Positions 54,061-64,000 of a DNA stretch of 64,000 nt are shown in pieces; position 1 is the stretch's first letter; every line of letters begins with the position of its first letter. This DNA comes from Sinotaia quadrata (taxonomy: Eukaryota > Mollusca > Gastropoda > Architaenioglossa > Viviparidae): assembly GCA_028829895.1 (NCBI GenBank), contig CM054179.1, forward strand, positions 55,341,391 through 55,405,390, in the 5' to 3' direction. Both the position numbers and the translations under genes were made by a program. The notes under the pieces were generated by a model. It was not told the DNA's origin. It made no database searches and was given only the letters and a program-made list of their open reading frames with translations.

Positions 54061-54490
54061 TAACACTACACATAGAGCTTTCAGCAATATTCAAAACTTC
54101 CTACAGCTACAGACGTCACAACACTACACATAGAGCTTTCAGCAATATTCAAAACTTCCTACAACTACAGACGTCACAACACTACACATAGAGCTTTCAG
54201 CAATATTAAAAACTTCCTACAACTACAGAGCTTTCAGCAATATTCAAAACTTCCTACAACTACAGACGTCACAACACTACACATAGAGCTTTCAGCAATA
54301 TTCAAAACTTCCTACAACTACAGACGTCACAACACTACACATAGAGCTTTCAGCAATATTCAAAACTTCCTACAACTACAGACGTCACAACACTACACAT
54401 AGAGCTTTCAGCAATATTCAAAACTTCCTACAACTACAGACGTCACAACACTACACATAGAGCTTTCAGCAATATTCAAAACTTCCTACA
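54060..54490. repeat. 59-bp minisatellite, ~7 copies plus one truncated
   Basis: The unit begins ACTACAGACGTCACAACACT, then ACACATAGAGCTTTCAGCAA, then TATTCAAAACTTCCTACAA. One unit near 54,220 lacks its first 24 bp or so. Confidence 0.95.
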
Positions 54491-54892
54491 ACCATCGTTC
54501 ATTCTACCATCGACCTCATTCAAGAGTCACGCCTATCAAGGACAACACAAAACAAAAAATCAACATCTGACTCCAACTCTAAGCAAGCACCAAGACTAAT
54601 AACTACAACACCAACACCACTGCCAGCGCTCCCCGAATACTCGTGAAGGGAGCATGTCCCACTGGAGCACTACAGATCAGAGAACGTCTGATGACGAAAT
54701 GATCCACGAAAGCTCCAGTGGCGACGTTAAATTGTTAGCGTAACCACCACCACCATCTTGTGTGTATCTACCTGAAAATAAAGACAAAGTAACAGTAAGC
54801 AAGCGTATTGTCATCTCTATTGACCGTCCATCATAATCGTTCGTCATCACTGTCCTCATGCTTATAACCCAGGTACTACCACTCTAGGTTCC

Positions 54893-54995
<103 letters not shown>

Positions 54996-56254
54996 TTCGC
55001 ATATATTGAGAATGCTTAACACATTCACCTGTATGACACGTCACAGTGCATACATTGCAAACAACGCACCGTGCTAGGAAGACAGGTGTTTGTATTGTAT
55101 TCCCTGTAGGGCGTAGGCTGTTGAATTGCTGAGTGACAACTAGTGTGACCCAGCAAGCAAATTACTTCTATACAACCAGATGCTATTTGTGAAGCATTTC
55201 GGAATACTGTATTTATTTTTTGCTTTGTGCCCCGGGTTAGGAAGTCCGTCCGTAGTGTTGAACATCTCTCATCCACACCGTACATAACATTACGTATGTG
55301 TACTCTCAAATTCAGATTCTTAGTGTATACTGAAATCACTAAAGTCAGTGCACTTCTTTGTGCTCGCGCGCGCACCCACACACGCACTGGAAACACACAA
55401 ATATACGATGTATATACAACAGACACCGTGTACATTCGATACACATAAAATATGCCCTCCACGAGCACACAATTCTGAAAGAAAAAAGTGAGGCTTAATT
55501 TGAACGAAATAATCCGAAACTGGAAGGCGAGAAATTAAAATGCAGGGAAAATAGAAGAAGAGCAGAAGACAATCAAAAGCTGGTGTTAAGAGAATTCATA
55601 AGAATCTTGGTTCTGCTAGGATTAAGCCTATATCGTCTCTTGCTAAGATTTGTCTCTCACAGCAGAAGTTTTAATGAATCACAGAAGTTTTAATGAATCA
55701 CAGAAGTCAACAAGATTTTGTTTATTTCATTGTAGCTGAAAATTATGTCAAGAAGATTGATTCCATGAGGACTTGTTTCAAAGTCTAAGCTAAATTAAAA
55801 AAAAAAAAAACTAAAGAAAAAAACGCTCGCCACACTAAAGTAATCGATCGATACACAATTCTGTATTATTATATATTGTTGCTTTAACTAATATCTCCCT
55901 ATTGAAGCGAAATAAAGGCCAACAGCTTGGTTTTATGCAGGTGGCAGCTGGTCAATATATATGTTTCATTATTAACATTTCTAAATATAGTGTAAGCCAG
56001 AGATAAACTCCACTTGAAATCGAAAGAAACAGTCTCAACACTATTATGTGGGAAATATGTTTTGGACCAGTTTGCTTCTTTTTCTAAAGTACAAATTAGA
56101 TTTTAATCATTACAATTCACGACTTAACTCTGGAACATACGTACATATACATCCGCTTGACTATTATTTTGAGTTGCCTAGCGCATGTACATAAACGCAA
56201 AATCTTAATTATGAAGTTGCTCTGTCTACTTAGAAATCAAACGATGCATGGTAT

Positions 56255-56650
56255 TGGAGTTCACGTTATGTCTGTATGCTTGGTTTTTGAAGTTCACGTT
56301 ATGTCTGTATGCTTGGTTTTTGAAGTTCACGTTATGTCTGTATGCTTGGTTTTTGAAGTTCACGTTATGTCTGTATCTAGATATCAAACGATGCTTGGTA
56401 TTGAAGTTCACGTTATGTCTATACATAGAAATCAAACGTTGATTAACAGTGGAGATAACATTGACTAACAGTGGACATAATTTATGTGCAGCCATATCAA
56501 ACATTGACTAACAGTGGACATAATCCATGTGCAACCATATATCAAATATTGACTAACAGTGATGACCTATATGTAGCCAGATATCAAACATTGACTAACA
56601 GTGATGACCAATATGTAGCCAGATATCAAACATCGACTAACAGTGATCAT
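56255..56650. repeat. Two adjacent arrays: 33 bp and ~46-50 bp
   Basis: The first, to about 56,440, repeats TTCACGTTATGTCTGTATGC with TTGGTTTTTGAAG. The second repeats ACATTGACTAACAGTGGACA with an ATGTGCAACCATATATCAA block. Open frames over the first are repeat artefacts. Confidence 0.92.
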
Positions 56651-56958
56651 CTATGACTTTTAAGGGTATTTGTCTTGATAATTCGTTCCACATGCATGAA
56701 CTGACTGGGTGTTTGACGGCAAAGCTCTGCGGTGTGACGGTAAGTTCTTTTAATTGGTCGACATTCCATTTGTGCTCGTGGAACGGGTATTCCACAAAAT
56801 AATTTTAATGGGGTGTATATATATATATATATATATATATACTCGGCTTCTTCACGAGTAGGGGTCTGGTGCCCTTTGATACTCCGAGGTCTGTGAAGCC
56901 TTTGTGCCAGGCTTCTAATTGTCGTGGCCAGAAAACGTGTGAATTTGTTGTCGTTCAC
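56647..56958 (-). other. Unassigned ORF interrupted by (TA)n
   Basis: A 103-codon minus-strand frame has normal-looking halves (NKFTRFLATTIRSLAQRL; KLFCGIPVPRAQMECRPI) separated by a TA microsatellite read as Tyr-Ile repeats. I do not recognise it; it may be a fragment of a mobile element. Confidence 0.2.
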
Positions 56959-57002
56959 CGTGTTGTCAACAACTGGTTAAATGAGGATGTGTGTTAATTA
57001 GA

Positions 57003-57004
57003 AA

Positions 57005-57034
<30 letters not shown>
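57003..57034. repeat. (CA)n microsatellite
   Basis: About 15 CA units. Confidence 0.95.
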
Positions 57035-57037
<3 letters not shown>

Positions 57038-58027
57038 AATATAACTTAACTTGTTCAAACAGGGAAACAAAGGAAACCTACTAAAGAAATTGACATGCAT
57101 GCTAATAACTAAACTCTTTCACTCCAGGGAAATAAGGTCTACCATAGGCAGCTCAGGTAGCTCCACAGCAATACTGGGATGAGCACATATCCCGTCCAGA
57201 AAAGGATATTAAATAATATAATCAAGCGAAAGAAAGAAAGAGAGCGAGCCCTAATATAACTCAAGTAATCTAGACACTAAAATATATAGTTTTTAAAATA
57301 GCATTTAAAAAATGGTAAGTCTTCTCAGAAAGGGAGAGAATTTTAAATAAATGTTATAAAATTGCATAATAATAGCCTAATCTATTTATGTCCGTTAGTC
57401 CAGTGAGTAAACGTGTGTTCTGTCTATTATATCGTGCGTGTGATGACTGCATGACATTTAATGGAAGATAAAGTTCACGACACAAACAAGTGTCAGGGCA
57501 CACGGTTAACACTGGCGTTATGACACAAGCATAGCCACCATCAAGAAGAATGAAGCTGGCAGCACGCTGAAGCGAAAGTTGGCACTGTTGTCAGTATAGC
57601 AAGGTGTGAAACAGTGTAGCGAAAGGCAGAACTAATGTAACAAAGTCTGTAGCACTCATGAAGTAAAGTGACACCGAATATAACAAAATCAGAAATAATG
57701 GTACGTAGCTCAGGTAACAGCGCTGATATGTAGCAGAACGTAACCTACTGTTGTAGCAAAGAGTTGTGTCAATCGCTCACGTAACAAAAGAATGCAACAG
57801 TCATTGATGTAGCGAAGACGTGACAGCGAGGAGTATCACTGTTGTCAATATACTAAGGAGTAACGGCACCTATTTAGTTCTGATTAAACAGTGGACGAAA
57901 GGCCCTGTGTGCTAAAGTGCTCAGTTTTGACAGATTAATTTGGTAATTATCTTATCTTTTCCAGAGCTTGAATGAGAATATGATATAAATACATTTCATT
58001 AGAATGTTGGAGTGTAATCATGTATAT

Positions 58028-58205
58028 CAGGGTAAACCAACGTATTCAACTCCGAGGACCATAAACACCCCAAATTTAAAGTTTGCGGGTCTTTCATGAT
58101 TTAAAAGAAATAATAATTGCCGTATAACTAAAGACATGTTTTGTATGAAGTGGACCACAAAACAGTATCACATTTGGTCCGTGGGACTGCAGTTGGTCCA
58201 CGCTG
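58028..58205. mobile_element. Degenerate hAT-like MITE
   Basis: The left end CAGGGTAAACCAAC and right end GTTGGTCCACGCTG are imperfect inverted complements (about 11 of 14). Inside are inverted GGACCA / TGGTCC motifs. No clean 8-bp duplication is visible, so this is an old copy or a different family. Confidence 0.45.
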
Positions 58206-58584
58206 ATGATAGGTAGTGAAAATAATCTTATTATTATTTATTAGTGTATCCTGTAAAAGACTGGCAAGTCCCTAATGCTAATTTTTAGCTGCGATAAGAA
58301 ATGCACTCGTAGTTTGTCAATTTTATATATACGGATTTAGCTTTCAGTAGGAATTCCAAAATGTACTACTCATATCATTAACAGTCATCCACGTTGCACT
58401 GTTATACCCTTGAAGTGAACTTGTAAGAAAACATCAACAGTCTCTGAACAAACCAGGACTTTTATTCGGTGCAGATTCTTTGCACGAGGAAGAAACGTTT
58501 AATAACGGTTCAGAGTTCTTTATTTAGAATTATAATTTGTTATGACAAATAAAGGAAACATAATATTTAATAATTTGCATATAG

Positions 58585-58745
58585 GGGAGGAAAACGCAGC
58601 AGAATTTCATGTGTGATTGCGTTTATCTCCCTTACGATCACTATAACCATTGCAGCAATGAAAGTTTTGAAACTTAGAATATTGATGCATTAAAAGTTAA
58701 GATATGGCCTACACACGTTTTCTAGTAGGGCAGGGAGGGGGACAA
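58585..58745. repeat. Dispersed repeat, copy 1 (relative at 60950-61070)
   Basis: CGCAGCAGA, GTTTATCTCCC and CTACACACGTTTTCTAGTAG occur in the same order as CGGCAGCAGA, GTTATCTCCC and CTACATATGTTTTCGAGTAG at 60950-61070. Family unknown. Confidence 0.5.
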
Positions 58746-59114
58746 GTATATGTTTTACGAAGACATACATCTTGATTTGGACTTTTGTGAGAAGTACAAC
58801 AAAAAAAATAATTTGCGAAATTTGTAAAATAATCACTGCTATTAAATTTCACACTTAAATTTTTTAAATTTCAGTCTATAGTTTACTACTTTCCATGACT
58901 GCTTCATATTTTAATTGCATTTTTTTTCTTTTTGTATTATGTTTTAATGAACTTAATTTGAAGTGTACGACAGAAGTCTCTTTAAAAGGTGGTTTGTAAT
59001 TTATATCCTATACTATATTTTTTTAAAGGTTTTGTTAGATGGTTTGTTTGTTTTGTTTTTCTTTTTTCTTTCTTACGATTTTAACTCACTCTTCGTGCAG
59101 ATCTGGATCAGCAT

Positions 59115-59205
59115 GAAAATTATCAACATCAGTGTGAATCCTCCAACCATCATTGTATTTTTACCCGACATCAGGGTGAATCCTCCAACCATCATTGTAT
59201 TTTTC
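59115..59205. repeat. ~45-bp direct duplication
   Basis: GTGAATCCTCCAACCATCAT followed by TGTATTTTT occurs twice. Confidence 0.9.
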
Positions 59206-59599
59206 ATCTCGCATACATACATTCCAACTACAGATATCTGACAATATAAAGCTAATTTAGTCGTAATCATATTTGTATTTTCAAGCACACACAAACACCA
59301 CACACCCACACAAAGCAAAGCAAGCATACACAAGCAAACACAGAATTTTTCGGACCAGTTCTGTGAAGTTGTAAGACTTCACTACCGAAGAATAATGTAC
59401 GTTCATTACAATTATATCCTGTCCCCTTAAAAAAGTACTCTCCCCTACCTGATGCACATTTGTTCCAAAGTTTCTGACGTTTTCGGGAGTAATGCTGGGA
59501 GGTCTCAACTGTTATGAACTAAGTTCTCTTTTCACATTATTATAGATGTTTTGAATGTCTTTATATCTATCTCTTTTCTTTAAAGTTAATCTGATTTGT

Positions 59600-60470
59600 G
59601 ACTAAGTTCTCTTTTCACATTAATTTTGATGTTTGGAATTTCATTAAATTTCTTTTCTTTTCTGATCTTGATTTGGGGGAACAAAAAAAAAATAATACGG
59701 TGCAAGATCGGAAGAATTTGAGGGATGTGGTATCACAGGAATATTTTCTTCTGCTAATATTTTTTAGAAAACAACAACAACAACCTGATAAATTGTGAAG
59801 GCGCGTTGTCAAGAAGAAGAAACCAGTGACCATTCTCCCACAGCTTGAGGTTCGCACTTTCTTCTAATTTTTTTTCTCTCCCTCAAGCAAAAATTAAGAC
59901 CTCTTTATAAAAGGCCTGACGGGCCATGAAGAATGAATTGCTAATGAACAATACCTCGAACAATAAAAATATTATTACAGGTCAACATTGTCTTTACATT
60001 TGGTCGAGGCTTTCGTCCCTTTTATTTTTTGGATGTGGTGAAGATGGAGACTTCCAGTGGGAAGACTGACGTTTCATTTCAGCGCCAAACGTATACTGAT
60101 GACTCATCAATAACAATGATAACTTTGATGAAATTAGGACCAACTGGTAAGAGTTCCTCGTACTCGTAAAACATTTGGTTATCCGTCAGCCTTGGAACAC
60201 ATTTTGCTGACATTCTACATATGCAGAGTTTGTCAGATAAGATAATCTAAAGTGATTCAAAAGAATTGTCCACTTCATCAGCAATTTCGCAGATAGTTAA
60301 TCTTCGATCACTGAGAGTTTTTTAAAATTCACCTTAGTGACCTTTCATCAGTGGATGATGTCGACGGTCAATTAGAACGTGGGTCATTTTTGCCGATTCC
60401 AGGCCATCTTGGAAGCGTTTTATCCATTGATAAACGGCTGCCACTTAAACAGCCCTCACCAAAGGCAGTT
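59600..60470 (-). pseudogene. Mariner-type transposase, decayed
   Basis: Minus-strand fragments in order are: DERSLR and related N-terminal region; VIIVIDESSVYVW, matching the ITGDETWVYGYD catalytic block with its Asp kept; EMKRQSSHWKSPSSPHPK, matching the QSSQWK..SPRPKK block; and LWENGHWFLLLDNAPSQF, the second catalytic Asp. The third catalytic Asp region reads YHIPQILPILHRI, so that Asp is lost. Several stops and frameshifts make it inactive. Terminal repeats were not identified. Confidence 0.75.
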
Positions 60471-60775
60471 CTTAACATTTTGAGGATTTCTGTTCCTTCT
60501 TACGATGCGTACAGGCTGCTCTGACCTGTTTATTTTTAGTACGACATGGGGTAAGAGATACGTCTCTCTTTGAACACGTTTGTCGCAACACTGGTACAAG
60601 GTCTGGAGAAATGGCTTGTTGGTGGGTAGATCACTCCTATTTGTACTTTGTACATACCTCAGTGAAACCCACTGCCTCTGTACTGGAACCTGTAACATAA
60701 ATCTTAGAACTCTTTGACTAACCCTCGTATTATGAAGTCTGGCAGTCTCTTTAAATGAGAAACCACGCACAGTAA

Positions 60776-60885
60776 TCATTTCATGGCTACATACTTAGAG
60801 TTAGGGTTACTTTCTCAAAATGTGTTAATCATTTCATGGCTACATACTTAGAGTTACGGTTACTTTCTCAAAATGTGTTAAAAAA
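60776..60885. repeat. 53-bp direct duplication
   Basis: TCATTTCATGGCTACATACT followed by TAGAGTTAGGGTTACTTTCT occurs twice, with one difference. Confidence 0.9.
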
Positions 60886-60949
60886 AGTAAAGGAGAAAAA
60901 TAATCGAAAGAACTTCACATGGTTCATTTTCAAGCAAGGAAAGAAAACA

Positions 60950-61070
60950 CGGCAGCAGACATTCTTATGAAAATGCTGTTATCTCCCGTAGGCCGATGTA
61001 CAGCAGTTTTGTGTTGGTATTAGAACGAAATAACTAGTCTACATATGTTTTCGAGTAGGAGAGAGGAAAC
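60950..61070. repeat. Dispersed repeat, copy 2
   Basis: This is the diverged partner of 58585-58745, in the same orientation. The two copies bracket the mariner remnant, so they may be flanks of one insertion or two SINE-like copies. Confidence 0.5.
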
Positions 61071-61502
61071 TGCATCTTATGTTTCTTTTTTTTGTTTGTG
61101 TTTTTCTCACTGAGTTCTATATACGGAGAGGACACAAGGGCAAATTATCTGCCAAATGTCCGCCATATTGAAAAGGCCCTAGCAGTGGTAGCGTCTATGG
61201 TAACTGCAAAGGGAAAAGATCATCCTATCACTTCAGATAATAATTATATTATCAGTGAAATGTAAACGTGTAAAGCGAGATAGCTTTACACGGTCTTCTT
61301 AAGAATTATATATTTATGAAAGATTTTGTATAATTTATATAAACATATTTACAAGTGTATGTGGATGTTGTCATTTTATTAATAATGAATGCGTCTCTGC
61401 TCATTGTTTATAACACTGGTGTTTTGAAGGACTGGTTTTTCTGCAAATAACTGCACTAAAACATTCAATAGTGTCAGAGGACCCCCTACTTTCTCTCTCA
61501 CA

Positions 61503-61503
<1 letters not shown>

Positions 61504-61569
<66 letters not shown>
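61504..61569. repeat. (CA)n microsatellite
   Basis: About 33 CA units; Cys-Val frames across it are artefacts. Confidence 0.98.
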
Positions 61570-61571
<2 letters not shown>

Positions 61572-61847
61572 ATTCTTGTTATTGTGCTTTGACACTTAGC
61601 ACCATCCTGAAGTAATGGTTGCTTTGGAGAGGGTAGCTTACATAGTCCCCACTACTAACACACCTAGTCTGATGTTCACCCCACATAATTTGTTGTTTAT
61701 GATGTTGGCCATCTTTTGTCTTCTTGGTACTTCTTGGTAATTTTTAGCTGCCTTGGTGTGTCCCTGCTTCCGGTTTGTTCCGTGGGGTCGGATGTTGCGT
61801 CTCCGAGGTAGTGGTAAGGCGGCTTCTACAAATTATCCTGCGTGTAC

Positions 61848-62152
61848 TGCAACTGGTCTGAGAATGGTAGTTAAATAGTAAATTCCCAAATGGTCTGAGA
61901 ATGGTAGTTAAATAGTAAATTCCCAAATGGTCTGAGAATGGTAGTTAAATAGTAAATTCCCAAATGGTCTGAGAATGGTAGTTAAATAGTAAATTCCCAA
62001 CTGGTCTGAGAATGGTAGTTAAATAGTAAATTCCCAACTGGTCTGAGAATGGTAGTTAAATAGTAAATTCCCAACTGGTCTGAGAATGGTAGTTAAATAG
62101 TAAATTCCCAAATGGTCTGAGAATGGTAGTTAAATAGTAAATTCCCAAATGC
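61848..62152. repeat. 37-bp minisatellite, 8 copies
   Basis: The unit is AATGGTCTGAGAATGGTAGT followed by TAAATAGTAAATTCCCA, nearly invariant (AAATGG / AACTGG variants). Confidence 0.96.
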
Positions 62153-62404
62153 AAATATGCTTTCTAATCATGTTTCTAATGAAGTGAATGCACACTTTGT
62201 TCTTCTATTAATCCCGTTTATCACAGGTTGTTTTTATCTACACAATGTTGTTTTCTTAATGTCCACTTATATTATAATCTAATGATTTAACTTTATCGTA
62301 CACGTGACGAAAAACTAGCGTTAGGTTGTCTTTGTTTACACAGCAGTTTTAACCTGAGACAATGCCTTTTCTCTTACAACGTAACGATTTCAGTTTGTCA
62401 TTAC

Positions 62405-62580
62405 AGAATACATTTACGTTATAGCATACTGCTGTAGAGGACAGTTTACTTTATAGCATACTGTTGTAATGGACAGTAACTTTATGTTATAGGATACTAC
62501 TGTAGTGGATAGATTACTTTATTTTATTACATATTGTTATAGTTGACAGAACTTTATGTTATAGCATACCTTTATAATCT
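62405..62580. repeat. Degenerate ~40-bp repeats
   Basis: Four or five units share TTATAGCATACTGTTGTAGT and GGACAG followed by TTACTTTA. Confidence 0.8.
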
Positions 62581-62932
62581 GAACACACCTCAAAAGATAA
62601 TAGGAAATAAATGGTGGATAAGTTTATTATAATATGCGGACTGTGCAATAATATATTAGTGAGTCACGTTATTAGCACAAAGTGACAGGAGTCAAGTAAT
62701 CATATTCGTGTGACGCGCGTACAGACTACACGACTTAATCACAAGTAGAGATGTGTCATTTTTACCAATAATTATATATTGTCATGTTTGTTTAGATGTC
62801 TGGATTTTAATCGTAATTTTACTTATGCTATCTGGATGTATGCCTTTGCACACGTCCCCTTAAATCTTTCTCCAATACATGTATAAGTATCTCCAGTAAA
62901 TGTCTTAAATCTACAGTGTACCATATTACCTT

Positions 62933-63086
62933 CACCACGACCACCACCACGACCACCACGACCACCACGACCACCACCACGACCACCACCACGACCACCA
63001 CCACGACCACCACCACGACCACCACCACCACCACGACCAACACTACCACCACCACGACCACCACCACCACCACCACCACCACCATC
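62933..63086. repeat. (CCA/CGACCA)n trinucleotide tract
   Basis: A run of ACC and ACG triplets. It produces poly-Thr, poly-Val and Gly/Arg-rich open frames on both strands that are not credible genes. Confidence 0.96.
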
Positions 63087-63239
63087 GCCGCCGCCACAAC
63101 CACGATTGCTTGTCACTAATAGTGTTCGCACTACAACAGCGATGCCAAATCTGTAGTTAAGAAACGTTTTCAATCTGCAAATTAAAAATTATTACTTGTC
63201 ACGTTCGCATGGCAACATATATTAAAAAAATCTTTTGCT

Positions 63240-63500
63240 TTGTTACTGTTGTTGTTGGTTGTGTGTGCGAGCGTTGATGGTCGCAGACAATTGCCTCTTA
63301 TTGCCGATGGGCGCGTTCATGCAATGTCAACTCCCGCTGATAATAATTTGCCCACGAAAATTTTTCTTGGACAACCTCCACATCCCCTCCCTTGTCCACT
63401 CTCCTTTCTTTGCTTCCGTGGAAGAAAGATGACACAGGAACCCCTGAAGGTGGTCATTTCTCTGTCATTTGCCGTAAACGCTGTTTTCATCATTCTGTGA
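63240..63500 (+). other. Open frame without ATG, secretory-like start
   Basis: The frame opens with a Leu/Val-rich stretch like a signal peptide (LLLLLVVCASVDG) but has no in-frame ATG before an upstream stop. An ATG at 63209 is in another frame and stops after 22 codons. It could be part of a spliced gene extending left; I do not recognise the protein. Confidence 0.15.
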
Positions 63501-63774
63501 AGAAAATTCATTAATAGCATACCAGGCCGTGTACTCTTCATGCTGTCTCGCGGATGTTTGTAAATGTCACAAAGTCGGAAACGTGCCATAGAGCGCTGTC
63601 GCCTGGTCTGTAAGTGCTGTCCGACCTTCAGACGACCCAGGTTTCATCCAGCCTCTTTCACACACACTCCCCCTCCCCGCCCCAGTTTAGTTTTGTGTAA
63701 ATTTTACGGCATTCAAAATCGTGTGGCATGAAAAAGCATTATCGCTTCGTGTTCGAAGTGAGATACTTCTATAA

Positions 63775-64000
63775 CAAGGAGACTTGTGATTTTTCCTGTA
63801 GAGAGACTTGTAGTTTTTCCTGTAGAGACGTGATTTTTCCTGAAGAGAGGCATGTGGTTTTTTTCTGTAGAGAGACTTGTGGTGTTTATTGTAGAAAGAC
63901 TTGTGGGTTTTCCTGTAGAAACTTGTGGTTTTTCCCTATGGAGAGACTTGTGGGTTTTTTCCTATAGAAAGACTTGTGGTTTTTCCTTTAGAGAGACTTA
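63775..64000. repeat. ~26-bp minisatellite running off the window
   Basis: About nine units of GAGACTTGTGGTTTTTCCTG followed by TAGA reach the right edge, so the array continues beyond it. Confidence 0.92.

Noticed and set aside
56226..56504. Repetitive frames with RHNVNFKNQAY motif
   Set aside because: They are the 33-bp minisatellite; length divisible by three keeps frames open.
62823..63173. Gly/Arg-rich and poly-Val/poly-Thr open frames on both strands
   Set aside because: They are translations of a CCA/CGACCA trinucleotide tract; all frames are open because the period is three.

Overview
The window is nuclear DNA from an animal, roughly two-thirds A+T. It has long introns, canonical GT-AG exons, microsatellites (CA, TA, GA, TCTA) and an unusually high density of minisatellites. 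Gene structure, composition and repeat content suggest a lophotrochozoan, perhaps a cephalopod mollusc. That placement is inference: no marker gene fixes the species.

Left third (1-23,000, + strand): the 3' part of the PLEKHM2 (SKIP) gene. Eleven exons join in frame into 954 codons plus a stop. They encode the low-complexity middle of the protein, a PH domain and the C-terminal region. The N-terminal RUN domain must lie to the left of the window. The introns hold a Tigger-like element, two copies of a TA-flanked MITE and several minisatellites. Two of those arrays run into exon starts and one starts at an exon's donor.

Middle (23,000-37,000): the PLEKHM2 3' UTR and intergenic DNA. It includes an 810-bp hAT element with perfect terminal repeats and target-site duplication, a 200-bp hAT MITE and several 45-62-bp tandem arrays.

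Right of centre (37,100-42,840, - strand): a cationic amino acid transporter gene (SLC7 family, closest to SLC7A4 by eye). One large exon encodes 535 residues and a 109-nt exon encodes the next transmembrane segment. The terminal coding exon was not found. The two genes converge tail to tail. The intron between the two exons holds a 71-bp satellite with a telomere-like TTAGGGTTA core, and both splice junctions lie at minisatellite edges.

Right end (43,000-64,000): no host coding gene recognised. It holds a 98-bp diverged copy of the SLC7A exon attached to a 56-bp array, two decayed LINE 3' ends, a decayed mariner-type transposase, a degenerate hAT MITE and many tandem arrays. There are two consensus CRE sites 22 bp apart.

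The most unusual signal is that minisatellites in both genes seem to be built from splice junctions. In several cases the array unit contains a copy of the adjacent acceptor or donor, producing rows of decoy splice sites, and in one case an open-frame relic of the exon.
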